The notes: a model not told the origin generated them from the sequence alone. A DNA stretch of 64,000 bases from Bacillus sp. MYb209 (GCF_002975175.1 NZ_PCNZ01000003.1:1-64000), one strand, 5' to 3'; positions 27,326-36,966 are shown, counted from the first letter of the stretch. A program made the numbers and translations.

Positions 27326-27789
27326 CATTAGAGAAGGCGACAGAAATTGATGCAGAGATTATATTTCAAATGCAAGTAGAATCATTTAGTTCATTATTAG
27401 AAAAGTATAAGGACTATGAAACAAATCCGGCAAATGAACTTATTGAAAGAACGATTTCAAGAATCAATAATCTGGACGGTGGATTTTATAAAATTTTCGT
27501 AAATACGAATCTTGTCGGAGCGATATGTATATCACGTAAAGAAGAGGCATCTAAATTTTGGATAAGCCCGATGTTTATTATTCCAAACTATCAAGGGAAC
27601 GGAATTGCTCAAAAAGTATTAATTTTAATTGAGGAGATGTTTCCGGAAATAACGACTTGGGAGCTTGCTACAATTTTAGAGGAAAAACGAAATTGTTTCC
27701 TATACGAAAAAATGGGGTATCGAAGAACAGAGTTAAAAAAGAAACTAAATGATAAGGCGACTCTAATTTATTATAAAAAAGAAAGGTAA
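27319..27789 (+). CDS. GNAT acetyltransferase
   Basis: About 156 residues: [19 protein letters not shown], motif [19 protein letters not shown], and [13 protein letters not shown] near the end, a complete GNAT fold. TTG at 27319 overlaps the bstA stop by seven bases, a sign of translational coupling; the longer frame to 27265 would run through the end of bstA and is rejected. Third gene of the operon. Substrate unknown. Confidence 0.8.
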   Translation: MVTLEKATEIDAEIIFQMQVESFSSLLEKYKDYETNPANELIERTISRINNLDGGFYKIFVNTNLVGAICISRKEEASKFWISPMFIIPNYQGNGIAQKVLILIEEMFPEITTWELATILEEKRNCFLYEKMGYRRTELKKKLNDKATLIYYKKER

Positions 27790-27816
27790 AGCACAGTTCA
27801 AATGCTTTACCTTTTT
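27782..27816 (+). terminator. terminator of the bstA operon
   Basis: AAAGGTAAAGCA/TGCTTTACCTTT stem with a T run, overlapping the last codons. Confidence 0.85.
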
Positions 27817-27911
27817 ACATCATTTTAGATTAAATATACAAAAATGTTGTATATTCTTCCAAAGTATTCGGGTTAGTAATTTAGAATTTGAATAAATATG
27901 CAAAGAATGAA

Positions 27912-28289
27912 CTATTTTGTCGTATATGTTACTAACGCTTTTTGAATACTTAATATGCTATCATCGCCTTTAAATTCTTTCGTAATTGGCGAGCTCAAAC
28001 TAGACACCCATATTTTAAGTTCTGCATCTAAATCAAAATGCCCAGCTGTTTCAATACTAAATTGTGTAATACTTTTATAAGGGATAGAATGGTATTCTGT
28101 TTTTTTACCAGTTACTCCTTGTTTGTCTACTAAAATAAGACGGCGATTTGTAAATACGATTAAATCACGAATTAATTTATAAGCATGCTCAACTTTCTCA
28201 TCATCTAGCATAATCTTTTCTAAATCACGTTCAACGCTTTCTGTACTCGCACTTGATGCATTTCCTAAAATACCACTAAATAAACCCAT
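27912..28289 (-). CDS. bacterial PH-domain protein (YvbH N-terminal type)
   Basis: 125 residues, MGLFSGILGNASSAS... A short N-terminal linker is followed by a pleckstrin-homology-like domain: LIVFTNRRLILVDKQGVTGK and KTEYHSIPYKSITQFSIETA are the classic first strands of the bPH families. AAAGGAGGAATTTCAT places the start at 28289; a longer frame to 28373 lacks a site. Function unknown; relatives are small cytoplasmic proteins of Bacillus. Confidence 0.8.
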   Translation of the reverse strand: MGLFSGILGNASSASTESVERDLEKIMLDDEKVEHAYKLIRDLIVFTNRRLILVDKQGVTGKKTEYHSIPYKSITQFSIETAGHFDLDAELKIWVSSLSSPITKEFKGDDSILSIQKALVTYTTK

Positions 28290-28468
28290 ATGAAATTCCT
28301 CCTTTATAATATGTGGAATGAGTTTCTTATATTGTACCATGCTATTGGATAAGACATTATGACATTGCTTCAATAGTTTTTTGTTATTGTTGCAATTAAT
28401 TTATATAACCTCATCCTAAAATCTTGTGCTAACATGTAATTAAGAAAACAGAAGCAGAGGGATTGAGC

Positions 28469-29320
28469 ATGAAGAATATCGGTTTAGTATTAGAAGGCGG
28501 CGGAATGAAAGGGTTATATACTGCAGGAGTCCTCGAATATTTTATGGAAAGGGACTTATTCTTTCCGTATGTAGTCGGTGTATCCGCTGGAGCGTGTATG
28601 GGAGCAACATATTTGTCACGTCAAAAAGGAAGAAATAAGAAAGTAAATACAGAACTAGTAGTAGATCATCGTTATATATCTTATCGAAATTTAATTAGAA
28701 AACGTGAATTGTTTGGAATGGATTTTTTATTTGATGAAGTACCAAACAAAATTGTACCTTTTGATTTTCAAACTTTCCTAAGTTCAAATGAACAGTTTGT
28801 AATCGGAACGACAGATTGCGAATCAGGACAGGCAGTTTATTATAATAAAACAGAACATGGAAATGATATTTTGAAAATTATTCGCGCATCAAGCTCTGTG
28901 CCATTTATTGCACCTGCTGTAGAATATGATAATCGAAAATTATTAGATGGAGGGATTATAGATCCTATTCCAGTTTTTAAAGCACAAAATGATGGTTATT
29001 TAAAAAACGTTGTTATAATGACAAAGCCAGAAGGATACGAGAAGCAGTGTAATAAATTTTCTGGGCTGGCTAAGATTTTATATAGAAGATATCCGAAAAT
29101 CGCAGAGCATTTAGTAGAACATTATCGTTTTTATAATGAAACTGTATCTTATATGAATCACAACGAACAAAAAGATAATTTTTATGTAATTCAGCCAAGT
29201 GCACAGCTTCCTATAAGCGGAATAGAAAGAAATAAAGAAAAGCTCGTTAATTTATATAATCTTGGGTATAAGGATGCTCATAATCATTATGAAAACTTAT
29301 TGAATTGGATGGAAAAATAA
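28469..29320 (+). CDS. patatin-like phospholipase family protein
   Basis: About 283 residues. Oxyanion motif GGGMKGLYTAGVL near residue 10-22, nucleophile GVSAGACMG (GxSxG) near 37-45 and the Asp of LLDGGIIDPIP (DGG) near 156-158 give the Ser-Asp dyad of patatins, close to the RssA/YlbK-type bacterial group. Likely a cytoplasmic lipid acyl hydrolase. Start at 28469 follows AGAGGGATTGAG; a TTG six bases earlier is possible. The next gene (YxiJ-like) starts 11 bases after the stop, so the two are co-transcribed. Confidence 0.88.
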   Translation: MKNIGLVLEGGGMKGLYTAGVLEYFMERDLFFPYVVGVSAGACMGATYLSRQKGRNKKVNTELVVDHRYISYRNLIRKRELFGMDFLFDEVPNKIVPFDFQTFLSSNEQFVIGTTDCESGQAVYYNKTEHGNDILKIIRASSSVPFIAPAVEYDNRKLLDGGIIDPIPVFKAQNDGYLKNVVIMTKPEGYEKQCNKFSGLAKILYRRYPKIAEHLVEHYRFYNETVSYMNHNEQKDNFYVIQPSAQLPISGIERNKEKLVNLYNLGYKDAHNHYENLLNWMEK

Positions 29321-29331
29321 AGGGGGGAACG

Positions 29332-29703
29332 TTGGTATTAGGAAAAAAGGTTATTTTTAATGAATTGCAGAAAATGCATAGTCCACTGCATAAACCGTTT
29401 CCGTATTGTGATACACGAAAATTGCAGCAAGACTTAAAAAGTAAATTTACAGAAGATGACGTGATAAATGCTGATTTTAATCATTATTGGATGCATACGG
29501 CAGGAACTTTAAGTTCTGTACTAAATGAAAACGAAGAGAATATTACGTTTCAGCAAATAAAGTGGCTACGAAAATCGTTTTTCGAATGGTTTCCGCAATA
29601 TCGTTTTCTTGAAACAGAAATTGTAAGGTATCCTATTTTATATAGAGATTTCATGAATTATGAGAAGGCTCGGAAACTGTTACTTTACTACCTTACTGAA
29701 TAA
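29332..29703 (+). CDS. YxiJ-like family protein
   Basis: About 123 residues, soluble, with aromatic-rich segments DFNHYWMHTAGTLSSVLN and KSFFEWFPQYRFLE and the helix NYEKARKLLLYYL at the end. It resembles B. subtilis YxiJ-family proteins, often found beside toxin or wall-associated genes; some relatives may be immunity-like, but this is not shown here. TTG at 29332 is favoured by GGGGGG with a four-base spacer. Second gene of a pair with the patatin. Confidence 0.65.
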   Translation: MVLGKKVIFNELQKMHSPLHKPFPYCDTRKLQQDLKSKFTEDDVINADFNHYWMHTAGTLSSVLNENEENITFQQIKWLRKSFFEWFPQYRFLETEIVRYPILYRDFMNYEKARKLLLYYLTE

Positions 29704-29708
29704 AGACG

Positions 29709-29742
29709 AAAACGCACAGGTTAAATAGCTTGTGCGTTTTTT
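29709..29742 (+). terminator. terminator of the patatin/YxiJ operon
   Basis: AAAACGCACA/TGTGCGTTTTTT stem-loop with T run. Confidence 0.85.
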
Positions 29743-30095
29743 AGTTCATAAAATATACAACATTATTCACTTGTTTATATAGGAATTCTAATGAGAAGAA
29801 AGAAGTACTTATAGAATACTGTAGAGGAGGGAAGCGGAGTTTAGTTTAGCGGTCGTTTTCCTTTAAATCATTATTCATCATGTAAATGTTAAGTGACAAA
29901 AAAGTTTTTTAATTCTTATCGGACTATCAGGCAGGTTAGTTAACTTTTGTTCAACAATTGTGTCGGATTCTTGAGAATTATTTTCAAATATTGTTAGTTA
30001 TTTATGTTAAGATATTCCGAGTGAAATCAGGTTCTTATCGATGTTATAAAGTATCAAGCGAAATAATTCAGAATCGAAGAAGGGACAGTACAAAC
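29743..30095. other. intergenic, nothing firm
   Basis: About 350 bases upstream of the gene at 30096. No gene seen; presumably holds its promoter. A longer frame starting at 29958 crosses it but lacks a ribosome site. Confidence 0.35.
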
Positions 30096-30461
30096 ATGGA
30101 AAACGTATCAAATGTAGATAAATTGGAATCAATAAAATCTTTACAATCAACAATCAATAAACTCGAAAATGCCTTGTCACAGATGACTCAGAAAGGCGCA
30201 AATACTACCTTAGTAAAGAAACGGCTCAAAGCTGTTTGCATCGGCTTAGCAATGCTAGAAAACGTTTGGAATCAAGGAACCCATCATTACACCCTAGAAA
30301 ATTTAGCAGAAGCTCGCAATGTCCTTACTGGTTTGCTTCCGTCAATTGAGAGGGCGTATGATAAGTCAAAGGCTGGTAGTCCTCAAAAAACACTTTTAGA
30401 AAGAAGAATAAAAGCGTTGGAACTAGCTATTCAAGCAATTGATAATTTTTCTAATAAATAA
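30096..30461 (+). CDS. hypothetical helical protein
   Basis: 121 residues, mostly alpha-helical in character: SLQSTINKLENALSQM, KKRLKAVCIGLAMLENVWN, then a near-repeat LLERRIKALELAIQAIDNF, so the two ends look like related helix pairs (KKRLKAVxxGLAMLENxW versus ERRIKALELAIQAIDNF). The start at 30096 follows AGAAGGGA by ten bases. No known family recognised; cytoplasmic. Confidence 0.6.
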   Translation: MENVSNVDKLESIKSLQSTINKLENALSQMTQKGANTTLVKKRLKAVCIGLAMLENVWNQGTHHYTLENLAEARNVLTGLLPSIERAYDKSKAGSPQKTLLERRIKALELAIQAIDNFSNK

Positions 30462-30520
30462 CTGATCTAACTAAATAGAGTAACGGGTGAGTTAGTTCAA
30501 TAAGAATTAAACAACTTTAA

Positions 30521-30558
30521 AGAGCCTTATTACAAATAAAATGTAGCAAGGCTCTAAT
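30521..30558 (+). terminator. terminator-like hairpin
   Basis: AGAGCCTT/AAGGCTCT stem with a 19-base loop and a weak T tail, just after the gene ending at 30461. Confidence 0.45.
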
Positions 30559-30564
30559 TACAGT

Positions 30565-30900
30565 AAGTTTAAAACATATTCTTTCTATAGTTCAAATTTA
30601 AATAATACACGTAAGATTCATCTTTATACACCACATCATTATTCTCACACTTCACACCTTCAAGAACTTCTTATTACATCGGCTAATCAATATACATTTC
30701 ATCTTCAATTTTATATGACAGCAGGATACCTTGAAAGTGAACCTCTTTTAACGGCGAATAGAATCTTGTATGGAGTTTCAAAAGAAAAAAGACACCAAAC
30801 CACTTATGAAGAGTTTCAAGATGGTCACGATGGCATTTGGTGGCGTAAACAGCTGCTTGATGGATTGAGAGTATTAAAACATTCAAAAACAACACTATAA
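30565..30900 (+). pseudogene. esterase (Fes/IroE-like) with internal deletion
   Basis: One open frame joins an esterase beginning, TYSFYSSNLNNTRKIHLYTP with HHY, directly to an esterase end, TAGYLESEPLLTANRILYGV, QTTYEEFQDGHDGIWWRKQL, LDGLRVLK. The DGHDxxWWR block is the His-containing end of enterochelin-esterase-like hydrolases. The central part with the GxSxGG nucleophile is missing and no start codon with a ribosome site remains, so this is an internally deleted remnant. Confidence 0.7.
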
Positions 30901-30921
30901 AATGAAAAGAGGAATGAATCT

Positions 30922-31329
30922 ATGAATCAAGATGAGCTAGATAAAAAGCTAAAAAAACAAGAAATTTTAGTGAAAGATGAGAAAGTTTGGTCCGTTACGT
31001 ATGAGGATCATATTAGTTCTATCGTTAAACAGGCAGAAAAGACAGGTGCTTTTAATGATTTACCTGGCAAAGGGAAACCTCTTAATCTTGATAAAGACCT
31101 TTCATACAATCCTGAAAAGCAGCTTTATAGAACTTTGAAAAATAATCATGTTTTGCCTAGGTGGATTGAGCTTTCAAAGGAAATTGATAATTTAAAAGAA
31201 AAATTAAAAGAACAAACGGATACTGCAGAAGCAGCTAAGTTAATTACAACTATTAATAAAAAGATCTCAGAACATAATTTACTTTGTCCGCCAAGCGCGC
31301 AAAAAATGAGGGTGAAAACGGAATTTTAG
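30922..31329 (+). CDS. DnaJ-C28-like (DUF1992) protein
   Basis: 135 residues. The conserved core is IVKQAEKTGAFNDLPGKGKP then LNLDKD and NHVLPRWIELSKEI, the DUF1992 signature found in DNAJC28 homologues; no J-domain is present. A helical C-terminal half follows. AAAAGAGGAATGAATC precedes the ATG. Cytoplasmic, role unknown. Confidence 0.85.
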   Translation: MNQDELDKKLKKQEILVKDEKVWSVTYEDHISSIVKQAEKTGAFNDLPGKGKPLNLDKDLSYNPEKQLYRTLKNNHVLPRWIELSKEIDNLKEKLKEQTDTAEAAKLITTINKKISEHNLLCPPSAQKMRVKTEF

Positions 31330-31407
31330 CTTTTTTTAATGAAACCACCTTTTGCAATATAATCGAGGTAGGCATTTATTATTTATCTTTAAAGGGAGGC
31401 AGAAGAA

Positions 31408-32226
31408 ATGAAGAATACGTATCAGCTTAAGATACCAACAGAACTAGAGCAGTATCAAAGTATTTTAGAAGAAAGTGTGAAACCTTATATTAAAGTGTTT
31501 GGAACTCAAGCAGAAACAACGCTTTTTGAGAGTAAGTTTGGTGGGTATCCGTATTTACCTATAAATGATGAGCATCCAAAAGACTCACATGGACAACCTA
31601 TGATGCTACTTGCGCAGTTAAACTTTCAAGAAATACCTCATATTGAATTCATGCCAAATAAGGGACTACTACAATTATTTATTAGTGCAGAAGATGAACT
31701 TTTCGGAGCAGACTTTGATCAGCCAACTATACAAAAGGATTTTCGTATTATTTATCATCCTGAAATAACGCAAGATTTAACCAAAATTGTCACTGATTTT
31801 AGTTATTTAAACACTTTAAATTTAGAGGATTTTATCATACCTGAAGCAGCTAAACTAACATTTGAATTAGGTTATCAACCTGTAACAACAAGAGACTATC
31901 GATTTGAAGAGATATTTAAAGATAAAATTGATTTAGAAGAAGAAATTATTGATGGTGAAAATGAAATAGAGCGAGGTGAACTGTACGATGACTATTTCGA
32001 GGGTCAAGGGCATAAAATTGGTGGGTATCCGTTTTTTACACAGACAGATCCACGAGAATGGGAAGAAAAGTATCGAGAACATAATGTTTTGTTATTACAA
32101 ATCGATACGGATGATACTTTAAATATTATGTGGGGAGATTCCGGTGTTGCTAATTTCTTTATACGTATGGAAGACTTAGTGAATTTGGATTTTTCTAATG
32201 TAATTTACAATTGGGATTGCTATTAA
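31408..32226 (+). CDS. ywqG: YwqG-family (DUF1963) protein
   Basis: 272 residues, soluble. Signature stretches are SKFGGYPYLPINDEHPKDSH, PMMLLAQLNFQEIPHIE, KGLLQLFIS, KIGGYPFFTQTDPR and LLLQIDTDD..IMWGDSGVANFFI, the complete DUF1963 pattern of B. subtilis YwqG. Function unknown. AAAGGGAGGCAGAAGA before the ATG is a strong site. Monocistronic; a strong terminator lies downstream. Confidence 0.88.
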   Translation: MKNTYQLKIPTELEQYQSILEESVKPYIKVFGTQAETTLFESKFGGYPYLPINDEHPKDSHGQPMMLLAQLNFQEIPHIEFMPNKGLLQLFISAEDELFGADFDQPTIQKDFRIIYHPEITQDLTKIVTDFSYLNTLNLEDFIIPEAAKLTFELGYQPVTTRDYRFEEIFKDKIDLEEEIIDGENEIERGELYDDYFEGQGHKIGGYPFFTQTDPREWEEKYREHNVLLLQIDTDDTLNIMWGDSGVANFFIRMEDLVNLDFSNVIYNWDCY

Positions 32227-32303
32227 AATAACAATTTAGAGCATTGCTTATGTTTAAATAAGGAAGAGGACCCAATTTGTTGGTGTATACATGTTTAAGT
32301 GCT

Positions 32304-32340
32304 AAAAAATCTTCCTAACAGTTAGGAAGATTTTTGTTTT
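32304..32340 (+). terminator. terminator of ywqG
   Basis: AAAAATCTTCCTAA cag TTAGGAAGATTTTT: long stem, triloop, T run. Confidence 0.9.
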
Positions 32341-32941
<601 letters not shown>

Positions 32942-32975
32942 AAAAAATGCAATTCGTTTAAAGTGAACGAATTGC
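32942..32975 (-). terminator. terminator of the RidA-like gene
   Basis: GCAATTCGTT/AACGAATTGC stem; on the minus strand followed by ATTTTTT. Confidence 0.8.
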
Positions 32976-33006
32976 GTTGATATGATTAAGAATAAGTTTT
33001 TTAAAA

Positions 33007-33402
33007 TTAGTTTGCTACAGTAATTGCTTCGATTTCGATTAATAATTTATCGTTAATCAATTTGTTAACTTCTACAGCTGAACTTGCTGGTGGATTGTTT
33101 GTGTTGATGTATTGATCTCGAATATCTCTAACAATGGCCATCTGTGAAATGTCTGTTAAGAAAATGTAAATTTTACTACATCATTAAAAATTACATTTTG
33201 AAGTTTCTAATGCAATTTTAATATTATCAAATACTTGTCGCGTTTGTTTGGCTAAATCACCAATTCCAACTATGTGACCATCAGCATTAATCGCTACTTG
33301 TCCAGATATGTAAATTATGCGTTTAGCATTATTGACCTCGACTATGTGCGAATATCCGAAAGGTGCTGGCATATTTTCTGGATTGATAAATTTATTTTGC
33401 AA
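33007..33402 (-). pseudogene. RidA-family enamine/imine deaminase with two frameshifts
   Basis: The 5' part encodes FINPENMPAPFGYSHIVEV, IIYISGQVAINADGHIVGIG and QTRQVFDNIKIALE, the RidA/YjgF fold. It ends in CNF-stop because of an extra T in a T run near 33183. In the next frame NDVVKFTF continues, then a missing T in a second T run near 33160 shifts back to FLTDISQMAIVRDIRD, NPPASSAVEVNKLINDKLLI and EIEAITVAN with a normal stop at 33007. Active RidA proteins deaminate reactive enamines from PLP enzymes. TTG at 33402 has GAGAGG ahead. Both lesions are in homopolymers, so sequencing error must also be considered. Confidence 0.8.
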
Positions 33403-33551
33403 GGTGCCTCTCCCCTTTTTATATCGTATTTTCTTCATGTTCAATTTTAGATGACTATCTATTTTACAAATGATTTTTCACATATCCTTCTGCTACATAT
33501 GTGAAGTTATAATATGCTGCTTATATTTATAAAATTAGGTATTTAGCGTAT

Positions 33552-34634
33552 TTAATAGATTATATATGTTTCATTTTCTTGAGTGCTGATTCTAATTATG
33601 CCTTGTTTTATTAATTCTTCAGTTACTTTTGTACAGAAAAAGTGATACCACCAAATAAAAAATTCTTCGTAAGTTATTTCTTTTGAGTATCTGCTGTTTG
33701 CAAAGTATTCTTTTAAAGGTTTCTCATTTTCTTTACATAATAAGATCAAATCTTCACTGATCGTGTTCGCGATTTCGCTGAGTATAGATAAGTCTGCAGC
33801 TTTAAACACTGGGATAATTGATTGTGAATTTTTATATAAGCCTAATTTTTCGTATAATACATTTAAATTTAAGTCTACTTGTCTATCTGCTGCTACAAAA
33901 TTTTCAACTAATTGCTTTTTCATATAATTAATATCGGTAATAGCATCGTGAAAATATTCTTTAAACGTTTCTTTATTCGCAGTTATTAAATTCAAAGTTG
34001 TATATCGAGTGTTTCCATAAAGTCCAATTTGATATTCTTCTAAATCCAAATACGTATTACCATACATTCCAAAGGCCTCTTTGTCTGTTTGTTCTTGTTC
34101 TTGAATCGCATAATAATATCTTTTATTGTTTCTCAAAGGCCGTTCTGTTTCTAAATAGTTTTCTTCAATGTTAATTATTTGTCCAAAATCTAATAACACA
34201 CCGCTATAAAGTAAAAGACTATACGATTCTTTAGATAAATGATTAAATGTCTCGATTCTTTTGGAAATAGCATCAATTTGATTATAATACTTCTCAATTA
34301 TGTTAAGTGTAGGTTTAATTAGAGGCTCACATAGGTTATACAGCTTTTCTCCTTCATTAGCTGTTATAACCATACACGTTGGATAGTAACTCCCTTCTGT
34401 CTTTTTCAATAAACCTTCTAGTTCTAGTGCATGCATTTGTTTTTCGAATTCCTCGTCAGTCCAATTTAGCTTCATTTTTATAGCATTTGATTCTATGCCC
34501 AGATGGAGCATTACAAGTAAATGTTGAAGATTTGTTCCACTTATTTTTATAGATGGAGAGTTGTCTCCAGATGAAATCATTTTAGTCTCATAATCTGTTT
34601 GTAGTATTTTCTCTGGAGTATTATTAACAAGCAT
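33552..34634 (-). CDS. uncharacterised protein, possible winged-helix N terminus
   Basis: 360 residues, not recognised. Residues about 35-85 (LQHLLVMLHLGIESNAIKMK, WTDEEFEKQMHALELEGLLK) look like a DNA-binding winged helix of the regulator type. The rest is mixed helical and aromatic-rich (YYYAIQEQEQTDKEAFGMYG; EEFFIWWYHFFCTKVTEELI) and ends TQENETYIIY. No membrane segment. The start lies inside the 3' end of the LAGLIDADG gene (58-base overlap), so the two are in one operon. No strong ribosome site precedes the ATG, consistent with coupled translation. Confidence 0.6.
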   Translation of the reverse strand: MLVNNTPEKILQTDYETKMISSGDNSPSIKISGTNLQHLLVMLHLGIESNAIKMKLNWTDEEFEKQMHALELEGLLKKTEGSYYPTCMVITANEGEKLYNLCEPLIKPTLNIIEKYYNQIDAISKRIETFNHLSKESYSLLLYSGVLLDFGQIINIEENYLETERPLRNNKRYYYAIQEQEQTDKEAFGMYGNTYLDLEEYQIGLYGNTRYTTLNLITANKETFKEYFHDAITDINYMKKQLVENFVAADRQVDLNLNVLYEKLGLYKNSQSIIPVFKAADLSILSEIANTISEDLILLCKENEKPLKEYFANSRYSKEITYEEFFIWWYHFFCTKVTEELIKQGIIRISTQENETYIIY

Positions 34635-35572
34635 TTATCATTTTTTATCCAGCTTTTAAATGTTAATTCATTAATATTTATATTTGAACATGCGGTAGTA
34701 ATACATTGGTTTTTCTCATAATCTTTAAGGAAGTTTTCTTTTCTTTGCATAACTGCAGCTTGAGTTCTTTTTAATTTTCGATCTTGTAATTGTTCTAAAC
34801 TTACATGTTCTTTATGAAATGTTTCATATTTTCTATGCAAATATATATCTTTGTCTTTATAAATCCAATTTGCAAAAAGCTGAATTGGTTTTCTCCCAGT
34901 CAGCATGACACGATAATGTGTATTTTGATTTAAAAGGTTAGAATTTAAGTTGTAATTTTGCAGAACTTGGTTTAAAGAATTCATAAAGTTATATGATCCT
35001 CTTACAAAACTTACTGTATAAGTTTTGTAATTAACGTAACCATCCCCATCAAAATACCCTCGAATAAAATGATGCAGATATTCTTCTGGTACGAATGGAA
35101 ATTCTACAGTAAATGATTTACACGGCTTGATTCCGTGGATATTCATAAGATCTTCTTTAATTGTTTTACTATTGAGGTTTAACATATATACGCCTGTTTT
35201 TTTGTTTTGATAAAGTGGCTGGTTTGTGTTTAGTTCTTTTTTTATATCGTTTAGAATGTCACTTTCTTTTTGCGAGATACTGACGCATTGATTTTCTTTT
35301 GGTATAACACCGTCTGCTGTTATAAATCCTAAAATATAAGCCATGTTATTTGACCAAGTTTTAAAATAATCTTCTTTTAAGTCATACTTTCTCTTCCAGC
35401 TACCTATAGCTCGTCTGGACACGTTTTTTTCTTTTAAAACCATACGAATATATCCAGCGGACACATTGGCAAGTAAGGCAATTTCTGAGGTGCTCTCCCC
35501 TTCTGTATACAGATGAATTATTTCAGATTTTGATAGTTTACATTTTGACTTCTTTTTTCTTTTTTCATGCAT
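34577..35572 (-). CDS. LAGLIDADG homing endonuclease with N-terminal helix-turn-helix
   Basis: 331 residues. An N-terminal HTH (KLSKSEIIHLYTEGESTSEI through AGYIRMVLKEKNVSRRAIG) precedes two LAGLIDADG helices: MAYILGFITADGVI near residues 78-91 and FIRGYFDGDGYV near 172-183, each with the catalytic-type acidic residue. Two motifs in one chain imply a monomeric nuclease with a long asymmetric target. The gene is free-standing: no intein or intron host is visible at either side. It overlaps the following gene of unknown function. The codons are extremely AT-rich, like the flanking DNA. A ribosome site (AAGGAGAG) lies before the ATG. Confidence 0.85.
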   Translation of the reverse strand: MHEKRKKKSKCKLSKSEIIHLYTEGESTSEIALLANVSAGYIRMVLKEKNVSRRAIGSWKRKYDLKEDYFKTWSNNMAYILGFITADGVIPKENQCVSISQKESDILNDIKKELNTNQPLYQNKKTGVYMLNLNSKTIKEDLMNIHGIKPCKSFTVEFPFVPEEYLHHFIRGYFDGDGYVNYKTYTVSFVRGSYNFMNSLNQVLQNYNLNSNLLNQNTHYRVMLTGRKPIQLFANWIYKDKDIYLHRKYETFHKEHVSLEQLQDRKLKRTQAAVMQRKENFLKDYEKNQCITTACSNININELTFKSWIKNDKCLLIILQRKYYKQIMRLK

Positions 35573-35876
35573 GTAAAGACTCTCCTTCTATTGAGTAATT
35601 AGAAATTAGATGAATATCTGCTTCTTAAACATATAACGAAACGTATGTTCTTTGTTGTTTATGAGAAAGAATTTACTTAAACAAAACAATTTACAAATAC
35701 AATAGTATTAGTTTTAGCTGCTGCTAAATGAATTTTATTTTATATATACAAATAATGAATTTGACGAATTTATGAAATGTACTGCATTTAAGATGAAAGG
35801 TAAAATAATATAGTTTAAACTACAAATAGCTACAATAACAACATACGTATATTGTTAAACGTAAAAAGGAGAACTA
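35573..35876. other. divergent AT-rich intergenic region
   Basis: Separates the LAGLIDADG gene (minus) from the MBL-fold gene (plus) and must contain both promoters. No gene is seen. AAAAAGGAGAAC at its right edge is the ribosome site of the MBL-fold gene. Confidence 0.45.
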
Positions 35877-36839
35877 ATGAAAAAGAAATATATAAATCAA
35901 ATTCATACTGATGTAAGTTTTAAACCGAAAGATATTATAGGTTTAATGACTGATTACTTTAAAGTGAAAACAAAGCTGCGTCCTATAAAGAATTTACCTA
36001 TTGTTTTATCGAATAAAGATAATGAGTCTGTAGAGAGTGTTACATGGTTTGGTCATTCTGCTTCTCTTTTAAAAATAGAAGGTAAAAAACTATTATTAGA
36101 TCCTATGTTTGGCGATGCCTCTTCCCCATTTCCTGTTTTTAATAGTAAGCGGTATAGTGGCGCGTTTTCTTTAGAACGTGAAGACCTTCAAGAAATTGAT
36201 GCGATTATCATTTCTCATAATCACTACGATCATTTAAATTACAAAAGTATTATGCAATTAAAAGATCGTGCAAAGCACTTTTATGTTCCGACTGGAGTTG
36301 CACGTTATCTTATTAAATGGGGTGTTTCACCTAATAAAATTAGTGAGCATAATTGGTGGGATGAAATTGCGTTTGATAATATTAAATTAGTTTGTACACC
36401 TGCAAGGCATTTCTCAGGACGTAGTATGACAGATAGAGATAGTTCGTTATGGTGTTCATGGGTTATCCTTGGTCAAGAAACGAAAGTCTTCTTTAGTGGC
36501 GATAGTGGCTATGCTCCTCACTTTAAGGAAATTGGTGATAAATATGGTCCATTCGATCTTACTTTAATGGAATGCGGGCAATACGATACGAGATGGTCTG
36601 CTATTCATATGTTGCCCGAAGAAACAGTTAAAGCTCATATAGACGTTAAAGGAGAATTGCTCGTTCCTATCCATTGGGGTGCTTTTACTTTAGCGTTACA
36701 TGAATGGAGCGATCCTATTGAAAGAGTTACGAAAGAAGCAAGTCGATTAGGAGTGAAAATTACAACGCCACAAATTGGTGAATCTATTACGTTAAAATCT
36801 GAAGATTATCCTACGTCTATTTGGTGGCGAGAGGTCTAA
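35877..36839 (+). CDS. MBL-fold metallohydrolase (UlaG/NAPE-PLD-like)
   Basis: 320 residues. The metal site reads ISHNHYDHLNY (HxHxDH) near residues 110-120, with further ligands in TPARHFSGR near 177, FSGDSGY near 207 and VPIHWGAF near 262. TWFGHSASLLKIEGKKLLLD at the N terminus and the NAPE-PLD-type RHWSxR-like block place it among lipid or L-ascorbate-phosphate lactonase-like hydrolases. Substrate unknown. Cytoplasmic; single gene with a perfect terminator. Confidence 0.85.
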   Translation: MKKKYINQIHTDVSFKPKDIIGLMTDYFKVKTKLRPIKNLPIVLSNKDNESVESVTWFGHSASLLKIEGKKLLLDPMFGDASSPFPVFNSKRYSGAFSLEREDLQEIDAIIISHNHYDHLNYKSIMQLKDRAKHFYVPTGVARYLIKWGVSPNKISEHNWWDEIAFDNIKLVCTPARHFSGRSMTDRDSSLWCSWVILGQETKVFFSGDSGYAPHFKEIGDKYGPFDLTLMECGQYDTRWSAIHMLPEETVKAHIDVKGELLVPIHWGAFTLALHEWSDPIERVTKEASRLGVKITTPQIGESITLKSEDYPTSIWWREV

Positions 36840-36846
36840 TCAAAGT

Positions 36847-36884
36847 AAAAAGCGAACCTCCTATACAAGACTGGTTCGCTTTTT
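36847..36884. terminator. bidirectional terminator
   Basis: AAAAAGCGAACC/GGTTCGCTTTTT stem; serves the MBL-fold gene and the minus-strand remnant at 36895. Confidence 0.85.
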
Positions 36885-36894
36885 ACTTATGTAC

Positions 36895-36966
36895 TTATAA
36901 TAAAGTATCCTTTACAAACTGCTCAAACTTCACACGTGATGTTTCAATTTGATTTGTTTTCCACAT
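36895..36966 (-). pseudogene. alpha/beta hydrolase N-terminal remnant (23 codons)
   Basis: AGAGGAGAAATTCATT and ATG start MWKTNQIETSRVKFEQFVKD then TLL and stop. This resembles the N terminus of a B. cereus-group alpha/beta hydrolase (MWKTNxIETxRGxFEYF...), with everything after the first strand pair missing and a terminator right behind. Assignment is from memory and short; treat as tentative. Confidence 0.4.
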
